64,000 nt of DNA from Bombyx mori (Eukaryota > Arthropoda > Insecta > Lepidoptera > Bombycidae), in contig NC_085116.1 in assembly GCF_030269925.1 (NCBI RefSeq), positions 7,316,001 through 7,380,000 on the forward strand, written 5' to 3'. The notes beneath the pieces were generated by a model. It was not told where the DNA came from. It searched no databases and saw only the letters and a list, made by a program, of their open reading frames with translations. Positions 1 through 12,269 of the stretch are shown here, piece by piece. The translations under genes were made by a program, and so were the position numbers. Every line of letters begins with the position of its first letter. Positions within the stretch are counted from its first letter, which is position 1.

Positions 1-685
1 GGTATCGAGGAAAAAATGTCATTTTCGTTTTGTCGGACTTAACATTAAAAATATTAATCTAATACATATTTATCAGCGTAATATGTTTTGTAAAAATTTA
101 ATTTATTTATACTACGGTTTGCGAGAAATGTTGACAATTTATATATTCAGAGGCTATCTCTAATCGGCAAGGTTGGCGCTTGTCGATGACGCAGTTTTGA
201 TGTTGAATTTAAATCAGACTTCCTCCCATATAATACTTTGATTTTGCAAATAAAATATATTTTAATTTACGGCTTCTATTTTTTGTTTTTTTTCTCTATG
301 TCTACGTCTATGATTTTAGTCTGGGTGTGAGTATGAGTTTATGTTGTATGTATGTATGTATGTATGTGAGAATCGCAGTTATAAGCCTAATTTCAGTATT
401 ATGCATATCGATTCAATTGCAAAATGTATTTTTTTATTGCTATATAAATATTTTCTGTCTAGATTTATTATTTAGGAATGACGGAGAATTCCTCGTTCTT
501 GGATCGAGCTTTTCTACTCGGTCTCTTGTCTTCTATGATTCCATTGACTATTTGTTTTCGTAAATTGTTAAAAGGGCAAAGTACAACGGGGTATCAGCAA
601 AATTCAAAGCAATTAAAAACCAATGTTAACTGAGTTCCCATTTGAAATATTATTGAAATATTTGAGATTGATATTTTTCTTACCA
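1..685. other. Intergenic, no gene recognised
   Basis: AT-rich sequence without a recognisable coding region or mobile element. The only structure I see is a short (TATG)n microsatellite at about 345-367. Short open frames here have no motif or codon pattern suggesting real protein. Confidence 0.6.
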
Positions 686-880
686 AACCCACTAAGTTTC
701 TCGCCGTATCTTCTCAGTGGGTCGCGATTGCGGTCCGATTCTAGATTCAGCGAAGCACTGCCCTTGCTAGGGGTAGTGTTACCAAATTCTCTCAGGCTGA
801 GCCCTGTGGGCTCGCCTACACATTTGGTACAGCTAGTATAAGCCCCTCGAGATTATGTAGGATAAAAAATCAATCCAAAA
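686..880 (+). mobile_element. LINE 3'UTR fragment with conserved hairpin core
   Basis: It opens with the core CCCACTAAGTTTCTCGCCG followed by CTTCTCAGTGGG, whose ends pair as a stem. It then runs through a GATTCAGCGAAGCAC block to an A-rich end. The same order of blocks recurs at 23,836-24,105 (minus), 32,740-32,905 (plus) and 36,486-36,690 (minus). No coding part remains. Assignment to a non-LTR retrotransposon is inferred from the A-rich end and from a similar core in the Jockey-type element at 50.6 kb. Confidence 0.65.
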
Positions 881-1434
881 TATGTAACGTGAGTGAGCCA
901 CGGAACTTACCTAGTAACCTTATACACGGACACACGGAACACACGATTGCTTTGCGTCAAAAATAAGCATGACAGTTGATATCAATCCGCGCGATTTCAT
1001 ACTTGATTTAATATTCATTTGAATGTGCTGAGTTTTAGTTTTTATTTCTTCAAATCTCGGGCTGTTTGTGGGTTCTAGTACATAATGTATGCCTGGTGCC
1101 TTTCTGTGCGAAACTGAAAGTTGTGGAGCAGCCATAAAACGTCTCATCATCGCCCGTACTGTTAACAATATCAAAATAGTAGGTAGTCAAAATCAACGCT
1201 TACTGGGGCATATGATACCTGCTTATCGTATTTTCTTCTCCACTACCTAAACTGCTGCTTCCCCCATGATAGGCTTGTATAAATCTTATATCATTTATCT
1301 TGTTAAATTTTGAAAAAAATTAATACAATTGAGATCTTAAGTCAAGGTGGGTAGCGATATTCATATTGTGTTTTCTCGGACACCAGAAAGGACATAAGGT
1401 GGTTTAAGCAATGAATAGTTTTTTCAGATTTCAT
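881..1434. other. Intergenic, nothing recognised
   Basis: There is an open frame of 84 codons on the minus strand (920-1,174), but it has no recognisable domain and is flanked by retroposon debris. I do not call it a gene. Confidence 0.5.
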
Positions 1435-1435
1435 C

Positions 1436-1570
1436 TTCTTTTTTTTATTGATGAGCATACGGCCCTCGTGATGTTGGGTGGTTACCGTCGCCCATAGTCT
1501 TCAGTAATGCCAGGGGCAGAGCCAAGCCGCTGCCTACCGTTAAGTACCCTCCATAAGCCACTCCATAAGC
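1436..1570 (-). mobile_element. LINE 3' tail fragment (CR1/Jockey-like)
   Basis: A T-run followed by GATGAGCATACGGCC and, further on, GCCAGGGGCAGAGCCAAGCC is the reverse complement of the last ~110 bp of the LINE at 55,650-56,119. It is therefore a 5'-truncated minus-strand insertion. Its far end carries a short duplication of CCATAAGCCACT. Confidence 0.7.
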
Positions 1571-2914
1571 CAGGTTAGGACACTCAACATTTCAACCTCA
1601 TATCTAAAGTTGGACTACGAGCTTAGCAAATGTTCAACATCAGGAAATACGAGAACTTTTGCCCACTTTTTTAGATAAAAAAAAAAGATATTAAATTTAT
1701 GATTTGAAGTGAACGTCTTATCGAATAAAGTTGTTCCATCGTATCTAAAAATACAGAAACGAAATATAATTTATTATTACGCTAACACGTTAGCTGGCCC
1801 GACTATTTATGATCATCTCGAAATTTAATTTAATTAATACAATCTACCGTGTTCTCATGTGAATGTGTAATCAATAACGATCGACTTGTTAATACGCACC
1901 AGTTTGTCTTGCCTTTTACATCATATCGGATAATACCGGAAGTGCGTTGTTTCCTTGTTTGTATTTTAACTTGACCCAACTTCTCATTCTGTCTCGATCT
2001 GTGCAAAGTTTTAAGCCATATCGAATAAATTACTAGAAAATAAATATTAATATAAAAAGTATGTAATTTAGTTTTTTAATTTGTCCTTGATGACCCGCAT
2101 GGTTCTATGAAGACACTGAAGCACAATGTCATCTCAAGGTGAACGACGAAACCCAAAAAAGGGAATAGATTGTATTAGATATAGAAACTGTCCTAATCAT
2201 CAAACAGGAATTCATGATTCCTTTGCGGTAAGAATAGGCACGACGCTGCTACGTAACTGTACAGGTTTATTAGTCCTATCATCAGTCCTGATGAGTTGTA
2301 AAAATACTGTACATATTTCTATTTAAGGTCTATGAGTAAATTTATTAATAATCGTACCACATATCCACAGATTCGGTAGAATCTGGCGCCTAGTTCCGTT
2401 CAAAAATTCCGTTGTAAACGGAGCGCCAGACTACCGACTGTGTTTACTGTTTTTGTTAATTTACTGAATATCGGTAAGGCCATTTCTACTAGAAAAGGTC
2501 AAGTTTGTTTATGAGTTATCAAGCTTAGAGTCCAGAAACAATTTACTAATAATCAAAATCACGCGTCACGACTATTTTAATTCAGAAAGCTACACCTCTG
2601 TGAATAATTTAATCGTTTGAACTTAAGATACCACTGGTTTTAATTCGAAAACCAGTTTAATCCATAAAATGATCTTATTATAGAAATATCTATACATACA
2701 TATAAAAGTTGATTACGCGTAGGTAGGCTCCGGTCGAGGTCACAACGGTGATGGATATAATAAAATATTGTAGAAAGAGATAAAACAGTTGCAAAAACTT
2801 GATTCAGTCTTAAAACTGGATTTGAAAAAAGAAAACAAAGTCATTAGAAGACTTAGGCTTATGTACCTGCGTAGAAAGAAACGAAGCGAACGAAAAGCGT
2901 TCTTCTTCCTATTC
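1571..2914. other. Intergenic, nothing recognised
   Basis: AT-rich sequence. A 66-codon open frame at 2,126-2,326 shows no domain or splice context. No tRNA, terminal inverted repeat or retroposon tail was noticed. Confidence 0.5.
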
Positions 2915-3243
2915 GTACACTCTTGACAGAGTGGTCGTGGTCATGCATCAGTCGGATCCTGCGATACCGATGCTCTCGCGATGAGACGCCATGTGGCACG
3001 ATGTTTCGCAGAGTGAGAGCAAACATTTATATTGGAGTGAGTCACAGATTTTATGAGGTCGGTCCATCGTGTTGGAGATCGTCCGCGAGATCTTTTGCCC
3101 TCGACTTTCCCTTGCACCACCAACCGCTCAATGGAGTCCTCATTACGAGTGATGTGCCCGAAGAACTTGAGGATTCGTAATTGGACTGTTGACTTGGTTG
3201 ACTTAATTGGATTGGACTGTTGAAAAGCGTTACTACGATACAA
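2915..3243 (-). pseudogene. RTE-type LINE C-terminal fragment
   Basis: The minus strand reads an open frame of about 100 codons with the block ILKFFGHITRNED, then GKRSRGRSPTRWTD and a closing WRLIARASV. This order (FGHxxR, GxRxxGRPxxRW, WRxIA) is typical of the extreme C-terminus of RTE-type endonuclease/reverse-transcriptase LINEs of insects. The rest of the element is absent, so this is a 5'-truncated, non-functional remnant. The clade call rests on motif memory only. Confidence 0.65.
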
Positions 3244-3315
3244 TAAGGCCAGGGCCTGGTAAAACTAGAAAGGCCTTCGGGCCACCGGTAATCCTTCCTT
3301 CCTATAAATAAAAGG
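3244..3315 (+). mobile_element. Jockey-type LINE 3' terminus
   Basis: The segment GAAAGGCCTTCGGGCCACCG with a following TAAATAAAA end matches the terminal block of the Jockey-type 3'UTR at 50,850-50,931 (GAAAGGCTTCCGGGCCACC). Only the last ~70 bp are present, directly abutting the RTE fragment on the other strand. Confidence 0.5.
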
Positions 3316-3886
3316 CTTCAGAAAGCCCAACCTAGTTTATGTATTGTAGCATCTAATTCAATTTACAATTGGCCAAATTATATTGATAGCAAATCTACGT
3401 CGTGTATGGTTTTGGCGCCACATTACACATGGGCCACAAGGCATCCGACGGACCAGATGGGTTCATTTGGGTCGTTAGCCGAACACGTCACCGGCCTTCA
3501 TCAGACGGTGCGTCACCACGCCCATGTAATCAGTCGTCCTGTATGGCACGCTTAAATATGATCGGGCACATTTAATCACAGTTTTTTACGTGTATATTTT
3601 GTGACACTATGACATTTGGTCTGATATCTAATGTGGGTAACATTGGATATCGAAACGAATGCGTGCCTTTCAAATTCAATATTTGTTATAACTAATATTC
3701 GTGGGAAGCCTCAATGCCTAGATTCACTTTAGAAATTTTCTTTTAATAACACTAAAGCTCGCTTATAACTAGCTACACAAAAAAAGAAAAGAAGATCGGT
3801 TGACAAACAATGGAAAAATGGTACTAAAGTGCTTCGTATTTAACTATACTTTTTTAAGTAGATGGGTGAACGTGCTCTCCGCCCAC
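3316..3886. other. Intergenic, nothing recognised
   Basis: It includes a moderately GC-rich stretch (about 3,410-3,560) that I could not match to any family elsewhere in the window. Confidence 0.45.
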
Positions 3887-3983
3887 TTTTTTATTTATTG
3901 CATGGACGGGTGGACGAGCTCACAGCCCACCTGGTGTTAAGTGGTTACCGGAGCCCATAGACATCTACAACGTAAATGCTGCC
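3887..3983 (-). mobile_element. Bm1 SINE 3' part
   Basis: Reverse complement of the Bm1 tail: T-rich start, then GACGAGCTCACAGCCCACCT, GTTAAGTGGTTAC and CATCTACAACGTAAATG. It is truncated at its 5' side and joined head-on to a plus-strand Bm1 head (3,984-4,152). Confidence 0.85.
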
Positions 3984-4152
3984 ATGAAGTCGTCGCGTCC
4001 TAAAGGATAAGAAGACATTCGGTGCATTCGTATCTTGCGATACATCGGTGTTCCAATCCCGCTGGCGGGTGGGTACCAATTATTTTAATGCAATACGTAC
4101 TTAGCAAATGTTCACGATTGACTTCCACGGTGAAGGAATAACATCGTGTAAT
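3984..4152 (+). mobile_element. Bm1 SINE tRNA-related head
   Basis: It begins GAAGTCGTCGCGTCCTAAAG and continues through a GTTCCAATCCC B-box and a GATTGACTTCCACGGTGAAG block to CATCGTGTAAT, the 5' half of Bm1. A-box-like and B-box-like RNA polymerase III promoter elements are recognisable but mutated. The 3' half is missing; a Helitron-like sequence follows directly. Confidence 0.85.
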
Positions 4153-4310
4153 CTATATATATAAAAATGAATTGCTGTTCGTTAGTCTTGCTAAAACTCG
4201 AGAACGGCTGGACCGATTTTTCTAATTTTTGTCTTGAATTGGAAGTCCAGAGAAGGTTTCATAGGTAGATATATATGAAAATGCTTGGAATTAAATAAAA
4301 GTGCTCCAAA
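4153..4310 (+). mobile_element. Helitron-like non-autonomous element, partial
   Basis: CTATATATATAAAAATGAAT, then AAAACTCGAGAACGGCTGG and ACCGATTTTTCTAATTTT form the recurrent lepidopteran block 'gaacggctggaccgattt', commonly found at the ends of Helitron-type elements. No replicase/helicase ORF and no terminal hairpin were confirmed. The family name comes from memory of the motif. Confidence 0.5.
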
Positions 4311-7300
4311 AAGCAAGTGCACTTGATGTAAAGTGATTGCTGGAGCCCAGAGATTTTATAGTGAGGTCGAAGTCTCCATTTTATCCCAAGATCTGCTTCG
4401 TAATAACTACATCCTATTGTGACTATGAAATAGGATGAAACGAAATTAGTTATGTACTGAATGTATGAATAATGTGTTTACATATTTGTTAGTTGGCATC
4501 GCGAATAAATTAAAGTAAAATCTATCCTGTCTACGATTATCCTGCATTTTGAGATTTTACTTAAACCTTGAAAAATAGGTCAGAATAACGGTAATTTTAA
4601 TGAACGAAAGACGTGATAATAAATTCATAGCAAAAGGCTAAAGGCTGTAGTTTGACGTAACTATTTTAATAACCTTCAAATTAAGACCAATAGTGATACA
4701 TGCACAATATCATGATATTCGAATTTTTACTCTAGATTTATAAAGGTAAGGTATATGAACCCATCAATCTGATTTGAGTCTGAACATAAATGAACAAGAT
4801 AAAAATAAAAAATGAATAATTTGGGGGTTTAAAAAAATCCAATATTGATCTATATACGAGAAAAAAAAACAAGCAGTATGTCAGCAATATACATAAAAAA
4901 TATGACTGATCGCAGTCAAGGTTTCCTCCGGCAGTTCCGACAAGCTAGTGAAGAAATAAATTGGTAAATTTCTAATTAAAGGATATGAGGACAAATTTCA
5001 AAGTCGAGTAGATCAAACTTCAAAATACATCACATTACATAAAATATTATGACGTTGGAAAACCAATAAACGTTATCACAAAGTATAAGCAGATCTTTAT
5101 AGACGTAATGTTTCTGCGTCACATGCGTATGTACGAATGTCTTATAGTAATCGGTATATCTTATAGTATTTGCGCAAACTGTATTCTGCGTTAAACAGTT
5201 TTGAAGACGTCTTGAAATTTCAAAGTAAAATTCCACCAAATATTGGGGTTATCGTCCATAGGTTTTAAAAAGAATAAATCGTTTTGTTTCCACTCTTTTA
5301 TTTAAATTTTGCCCTTTTGAAGGTGTTCAAAATGTGCCATTGAAATGCTGTTGTGGTTAAATTATATTCCTTTTCATGGCCGTAGATGGGCAGCCGAGCT
5401 CATGGTCCACCTGATGATACCTGTTATGGGGAGCTCATACTCATCATGTCGTTGTTGTCGCCCCTCACTTTGAAACATGGGTTAAAGTCTGATTGGCACT
5501 AGGATAACGGCTATCTTTCAAACCAAAGCTCAAAGCATTAATTTATAATATTGCTTAATTAAATTGCGGCTCATTTACCTATTAAGTTGGAATACATTTT
5601 TGCAACACGGCGGAGATAAAGTATGCGGAGATAGCAATCTGGAACCCACAACATATCCTTCCAGTATCATTAATTTGGGTACCGTTGAAAAAATTCAATT
5701 AATTCCATTGTGCGAATGTTGTCTTACTTTTCTGTGAGTACATAGAGAGAGAGGACAGAGTGAGACTTATCAATCTTATCTTAAGAAGTTAAGGATTCAC
5801 CGTGCGCCTACTGGGTACATTGTGTTGCTCTGAGAGGAACTTGGAATTATAGGAATTTGGACTTGTGACCTTGGTGTAGGTTTAAGAGGTCCGTGTCAAT
5901 GACCATTACGTACATTCTCCATTATCTGCATTCTTCTGCCAACCTAACCAAATTCGATAGGAACCTACTAGTGCGGAGTAGTGCGGTTTTAGTTCTCGAC
6001 AAGAATAAAAAGTTAAACACATATGTAATATGAAAGTAAAAAAATCTATTATTTTTTTTGGAAAGAATTACAGCTATTTTCCTTGTTGTTCCAAAACTTT
6101 ATTGTGTTTCTGTTTCTCTTAAATATATTTTAGTTTAATATAAACATACAAAAAAACTCCGTAATGAGGGCAGTGAAATTATAATGAACATGATTACGTG
6201 TTCTGTAAGCTTTAAAGCAAACATAGATTACGCTACTGGCTTATGTAACGCTAGTATGAGAAGGACAAAACAAGTGCACGTGCTGTTGAACGAACGAGGT
6301 TAATAAACCGACTTGTATTTACGAATCCCCTTGAATTTTCTGGAGGATGTTTTAGAATAACAATTTTTAGATATTTTTTCACAATGAGATTACGCACCTT
6401 TTTTGTCAATATGAAACTTGGATGTACAGTTGAAACAAAAAGTAAAAACTTTTTTGTTTTAAATATTATACTTGCTTTCTTGTTTATTATTAGTTTACTA
6501 AATGTAGTTGTTTAGCAGGCAATTACCTGCAATGGCAGTCTCATGTTAAGGGTGTCTGCAGATTTTTAATAATGATCCTTTACAATGGAAAACAAAATTG
6601 TTTAAATCTTCTGCATTGAGGTTGGCCATGGCATGTGAATAAATTTGTAATGCAGACATCCAATAAACATAAGAGAAATATAATTAAAAATATTTAGTTG
6701 AAAAATAAAACGAATATAGTTTTGAAGTAAATATTTCCTTAAAATATGTTCACACTGTAAGGAAACTAACTGTTCGCAGTAATAAACGACAAATAGTAAT
6801 TATGAGATATCACTGAGAGTCATGTGGCATTACTAGATTCCCTTAGTTTTATCACTAGCTGCACTGATAGACATTTGTCATTAACAAATTTATTGGTGAT
6901 GGTTTTACGAATTTTACCAATTTACATGTAACCAATATTGTTAATGTATCTTTACCTAAAACACTGTTTGTACTTTTATGTACTTTTGAAAAACAGCCAT
7001 CAGTTTATCTCAAGTGATGCGCTTATTAACAAACAGACTTTTTAAGCATGCACAAATACCTTTGTTAGATGTTTGCACGTTTCTTTAAATTGAAATAAAT
7101 ATTTAATTTTAATAATATCAAAAATTTTGTTGCACCTGCATTAAGTTCGAGATTGTAAACAGTTTGCATCGTAACGTAATGGTAATATGAGTATTCGAAT
7201 ACATTTACGAACCATCGCTTGTGCACTACGCGTGTACGTGTTCTATGGAAAAAAATCTAGATAAATATTAATAGGCAACGTCTCGATAAATTTAAAAAAG

Positions 7301-7957
7301 TTTCGACACTTTTGTATAATGTAACTTGTGACGTGAGTGGTAGCCTTGCCGAGATGCGCCCTATTTCGTAACCTTTGTTTCACAAAGCCGTGGAACAATG
7401 AAAGTCACTATGCCAACGACTTTGCTTCGACCTCATTATCAATTAAAATAAATAAAATATTTATAATTTAAGACATGCTCATTCTTTATATTTTCGAATG
7501 GAAATTTACCATTACAATGATAAGAGTTTTAAAAGCACTATGTTAAAATATTGTAATCTAAGGTTCGTTGAAAGAACGTGCATTACTTATATAAGAATAC
7601 ATTATTAAAATCACGTATTGTGTTAGATAGTATTTAGATAACATTTTCATGTTCATAGTATTTGTATTGGAGAAGAGGCATTCATACAGCTACTGTAATT
7701 AAAAAAATTAAAAAGTAGCTGAAAGTAATTTTAAATGAAAGTCATGCATATTTTTAGTCTGGTTTATTGATAAAGTAATTGGGTTAAGATCCAGCGTTTA
7801 TTTTAAGCTAATAAGTCTATTTCTACGTCGCTTTACCGTGATTGTGGTCGTAATGTTTTCAGTGACCATTTTTAGAACCGGACGCCACTCCTGGCTTCCG
7901 AATGCGCGTCTGATAGTTACGTGCAGAGAGCAATCCATGGTAGCGTTGACTTGGTCA
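4311..7957. other. Long intergenic stretch with little structure
   Basis: About 3.6 kb of AT-rich DNA. The only repeat-like segment I see is at about 5,377-5,505, where GCCGAGCTCATGGTCCACCT resembles a very decayed minus-strand retroposon tail. Small open frames (such as 69 codons at 5,030-5,239) lack motifs. No exon with convincing splice junctions was found. Confidence 0.5.
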
Positions 7958-7972
7958 GTCCAAATTCTGACC

Positions 7973-8497
7973 TTTTTTTTTTCCGGCCTGGGTGCCGAAC
8001 CTCCTACGAGGTCCCCGCGCCTAGGGCGCGCGCGGTGTTTGTGGGACTTGACCATCTGCAAGGCGTTGGAAGCAGACCGCGGGCCCAAGGAATTTTAAGG
8101 CCCTACCCACTAAACGACTCCCCTGCACTCTTACACCCGACGTCCGATCTCCGTCCGGGGTCAAAACCCGGTCAGAGTAGCGGGGTTCCCGCAGTCAACA
8201 CTACAACCAGACACGTGGCGCCACCCCGAGGACGCCTGACCGACGGGTCGTCGAGGCGATGGTCGACGACCAACGACGTCGGTCTCCGCGGTACGGCGGC
8301 CCTACCAGGCCACCCGGGCGATGCCGCTGGTGTTCCGAGATACCCCGCTGAGCTAGAACCAGCCTGCCGGGTCGGAACGCGATACACCGCCGACTGGGTT
8401 GCTCTTCCACAGTATGTTCGGCGACGACAGCGACGACGAAAATGCGGACCGCATCGCATTCCGCAGCCGTCGACGCGTCGTCCCATCCTCCTGGTGC
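7973..8497 (-). mobile_element. R1-clade-like LINE 3' end (family B) with TSD
   Basis: A T-run followed by a GC-rich block starting CCGGCCTGGGTGCCGAACC marks a minus-strand insertion of a LINE 3' end of about 525 bp. It is flanked by a 15-bp repeat, GTCCAAATTCTGACC at 7,958-7,972 and GTCCAAATTCTAACC at 8,498-8,512 (one mismatch), best read as a target-site duplication. Long open frames on both strands here (up to 199 codons) are by-products of GC-rich composition; none shows RT motifs. A second copy lies at 38,466-38,797. Assignment to the R1 clade is inferred from similar 3'UTR phrases in the element at 57.7 kb. Confidence 0.7.
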
Positions 8498-8512
8498 GTC
8501 CAAATTCTAACC

Positions 8513-9253
8513 TGCCGTAAGGTCTGACACCCTCTTCTCTACCCTGTACCATCAGGCGCTAGATAGAAAAATGCCCAGTGACACAATATGCACTCGTTAT
8601 TGCGAAATTCAGTCCACGATATCCCGAATATTTTTCTCGAGCACCACATTTCTAGCGCTTATCGCTATCTTGCAGGGTCCGGGTTTTTGCAGCGTATAAA
8701 TACAGGGGTCACCAAATATCTAACCAAACTAATAAGTGCGGGTTGATAAATCAAATGAACCATTATGTTTGGCGTCAATTCATTTGTTCGATGTATTTAT
8801 TAACATAATATATTGTACGTACTTAATCTTTGTTTGCGGACGGCGCCGACGCGTCAGATCTACAAACAAAATATTTCGAAAATCGGTTCGAAACAATTGG
8901 CACGTATTTGATAAGTTAGCCGAGCAGGATATTTCTACAAGGACAGAAGGATCGACTTCCCCCTTCCGTTATGTATCCTGAATTTTGATTTGCTTGTCAT
9001 GTACACATTAAGTATTCAAGTTTAGGTATCAACCATTAATACTAACGTAATTGAAGACTATAAGCACTTAATGTATGTTTGTATGTATGTAAGCTATGAC
9101 ACAGATACTGAAATTATTTCTTGAATCATGTTTTCTGAAAGGCGCGCACGGCAAATCATGATGTCATCGGATTAAATCTAATCTTAAGGATCAAACGGCA
9201 CTATTAATTTAAAAACTTAAAGGTATCTAGTGCCTATTGCCTGGCATCTTTTC
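8513..9253. other. Intergenic, possible orphan TATA box
   Basis: Apart from the TATA-like site at 8,695 nothing is recognised. The 81-codon frame at 8,736-8,981 begins about 34 bp past the TATA box but has no known domain. A short (TATG)n run lies near 9,070-9,090. Confidence 0.4.
8695..8702 (+). promoter_or_regulatory. Candidate TATA box without an obvious gene
   Basis: TATAAATA stands out because it is followed by a C/G-containing stretch rather than by more A/T. No good arthropod initiator (TCAKT) was seen 25-35 bp downstream and no convincing gene follows, so this is weak. Confidence 0.25.
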
Positions 9254-9503
9254 TACTGGTGGTAGGACTTCTTGTGAGTCCGCGCGGGTAGGTACCACCA
9301 CCCTGCCTATTTCTGCCCTGAAGCAGTAATGCGTTTCGGTTTGAAAGGTGGGGTAGCCGTGGTAACTATACTGAGATCTTAGAACTTATATCTCAAGATG
9401 GGTGACGCATTTACGTTGTAGATGTTTATGGGCTCCAGTAACCACTTTACACCAGGTGGGCTGTGAGCTCGTCCAACCACCTAAGCAATAAATAAAAAAA
9501 AAA
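9254..9503 (+). mobile_element. Bm1 SINE, 5'-truncated
   Basis: It runs from ACTGGTGGTAGGACTTCTTG to an A-rich tail after CACCTAAGCAATAAATAAAA and covers the 3' two thirds of Bm1. The tRNA-like head is missing. It differs from the other copies by scattered substitutions, so it is not a recent insertion. Confidence 0.9.
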
Positions 9504-11639
9504 TCGAAACAAAAACCTAAAAAAATACACTTAAATTTTCACTTGAGCGTAACGGGGTTTCACTAGTAACTAATATAAATAAAAACGAAAGTAGTGACTA
9601 CGCGGAAACATAAAATTTTCATTCTTATAATTCAATAACAAAAATAATTCCAATTATAGTATCTCGAGCATACATACATACTTATGTTTTTAAATCGTAA
9701 TAATATGCTACGCTTAACAATTGTTTCACCAAAACTTTTGCCATCAATATGAGTCATAGCTTCCGTTTCACATTTTTTAGAGTTACTATTTACACATTAA
9801 TTACTCATCGAACATAATTGGTCATCACTTAATAGTCTTCTGGGAAGCATCAAATGGTATATTCATAACATAAATGGTCAAAATTATGACGATAATTGTA
9901 AAATAAACCTTTCTTTGTAGTAAGCGCAAAATTTGCTTTGAGTGCAATTCGTGGTGCACTTATTCGAATGAAAGGTTTTGTCAAAAGTCTCTTTTGTACA
10001 TGAAGTAGTTCTTTATAGTATGTATATTTATGACATCACATGCAAACATCAGCAATTTTGGTGAAGATTTCGAATTTAATAATATACTCTTAAATTGCGT
10101 GATGCACAGCCATTTTCTGAAACTTCAAAAGCGTCGTTTGAAATATGTGCATGCATTAAACTATTATTTGACATTGAGATTATCTTCGATTACTCTAATT
10201 TTCCACACACAGAAGCGAATCTGTTGTTTCCCAGTGAATGAACTTACGTACTTCGAATTTGAATGGAAAACGTTCTCGTATTTACCAGCCAGAAACATCC
10301 TTTCATAGGCACCTTGGCCCTGTTTAATGACCGGAGTTCGTTTATCCTCGAATCACCGTTCAGTCTTCCGGTTCGGTCTACACTGGACTCACTAGTTTGT
10401 ATTCGCGATCACAGGTTTCCGCTTGCCGATATTATTAACATTTGACCCCGAAATGTACGGACTCAAACGAATGTTTCGATTACATTACATTGTACATGTT
10501 TGTGTTTACGCTCAATAATTCGATTAACTATATTAAGTGATACTTGAGGTCATATTTAAAAAGATTTTAGCAGCAAAGTAGGTTGGGGGCGATAATCATA
10601 TGCTTGTAACAAGAAAGTGAATTTTATCTTATAAGAAGAATCTAAATAAAGAGTTGTCATGAAATTGTAATTTTTTCTCTCAATCCCCTTAAATTAAAAC
10701 GGATGACTCCAAGGGAAATTATGAACATATCCGATGGTAGTTTCATTAATGCTCGAAGTTCGTACCGAATTATAATCTAGTGAATTATTTGCTGTGTATT
10801 TGTTCTTTATTATATATACTCTATTGAATTGTCATTTGTTTATCAAGCACATTTAAAAAGTGTGTCAGTTGAAACATTTCTGTTGATATTTCTATTCATA
10901 AATTGGTATAAACGAGATTAAATTTGTCTGCGCGTAGGTAGTCCAAGCTAATATGTAGAGAATGGTTGAACATCTCCTCTAGCTTGCAGCTAGTAAGTCA
11001 TGACCGGAGTCGTTAACCACAACGAGTAGGATTCACCCGTCTTAAGACTTAAGATGGATATTTCTATTCTCTTAGAATACGGCTGTCTTACTTATCGACT
11101 GCATATTTATTTCCACATCTGGGTAGAATAAGACAGAACGGTGGCATCAACCTATTGTATTCTTACATGATCGACCGGCAAGACTCAAGTAAAAAATTAG
11201 CATGTTAGTAACGCTATAAAATAATGGGAGTATACTCGTACTACTTCTGTTATTTAGTAAGATAACTTCTACTAAGATAGTAATTAAGACTATAATATTT
11301 CGAAACTATTATATATATTGATGAATGATATAAATATTGTATATAAACCAAGTAAATTTTTGTCTTTCCTATTTCATGTTATGAAATAACAAACTCTCAA
11401 ACGTATTTTTGAAGCTGTACGTAATTCCAGTTGCAAGTATGAATCACTTGTATGCGGATAAATAAAATGAATACATTTCAGTGTAACTATTGCGAAGTTT
11501 GTGAGGCTAGAGGCAGCTGTGACAACAATACACGCCAGTAGATCTTGCAGAATTAAACACGCTGTGCGTCACCGGCCAATTTCGAAGCAATGTTTAAAAA
11601 CAAAGAGTTTATAGGATTTCTTGGTTATTTTTTTTTTAG
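9504..11639. other. Intergenic, nothing recognised
   Basis: AT-rich. Open frames of 92 codons (10,030-10,308) and 60 codons (10,263-10,445) overlap in different frames and carry no known motif. Confidence 0.5.
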
Positions 11640-11820
11640 AGTTCACGGCCTTCGGTATGTTAAGTATTTACCTCTCTCTCTTCCCAGCTATTTATCCCAC
11701 ATGGTGGTAGGGGTCAGCTTTCCTCACTTTACTCCTCCACTTCACTCTGTCTTCGACATCCTCGTCAGCGACATTTCATTCCCTTTTGTCCTTCAGCACT
11801 ACATCCTTCCGTAACTATTT
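11640..11820. repeat. Possible LINE-derived segment
   Basis: A pyrimidine-rich, moderately GC-rich piece containing CATGGTGGTAGGGGTCAGC and TCCTCCACTTCACTCTGTC. It resembles text I associate with dispersed lepidopteran LINE debris, but there is no second copy in this window to confirm that. Confidence 0.3.
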
Positions 11821-11854
11821 ACCGAAACCCATAAATATCAATGTTAATGTCGCT

Positions 11855-11995
11855 GAAGTAGCTTGCGACATAAGATTGTCATTTCAAGTGTATAACGGTT
11901 GCGCCATCCTTCAAAGCAAAACCTATAACTGCTTTGTGACAGAAATAGACAGGATCGTGCTATATACCTGTGCGGGCATATTCGCCCTTCCGCCA
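11855..11995 (-). mobile_element. Decayed Bm1 SINE fragment
   Basis: Reading minus, the order of blocks (CCTGTGCGGGC, AGAAATAGACAGG, ACTGCTTTGTGACAG, CATCCTTCAAAGC on the plus strand) follows the Bm1 body with many substitutions. It is an old copy lacking both ends. Confidence 0.6.
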
Positions 11996-12269
11996 GTAAT
12001 CATGCAAAGTTTCACGCAGGCTTTGATTTTAATAGCATAATAATGGCGGTTCATCGTGAAGTCGTTCGCAAGCACATGTAGATTATTAAACGTTACAAGG
12101 TCGAAGAATACAACAAAAACATTTATTTTAAAAATTCTAAATTTAATCTTTATCGTATTCTTTATGTTACGCCAGCGTTGTAATATATTTTTTACAATTT
12201 TAGTTCTTTACGTCTCGTTAACTTTTGATAGAACTAAAATCTAGAAACCTCCGAAACTCTTTTAACGTT

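Noticed and set aside
7921..8552. Open frames of 199, 126 and 100 codons on both strands
   Set aside because: They lie in a GC-rich LINE 3' end flanked by a TSD and show no RT, endonuclease or other motif.
11786..12244. Overlapping frames of 84 and 62 codons
   Set aside because: The first spans a decayed Bm1 copy and the second is AT-rich without motifs.
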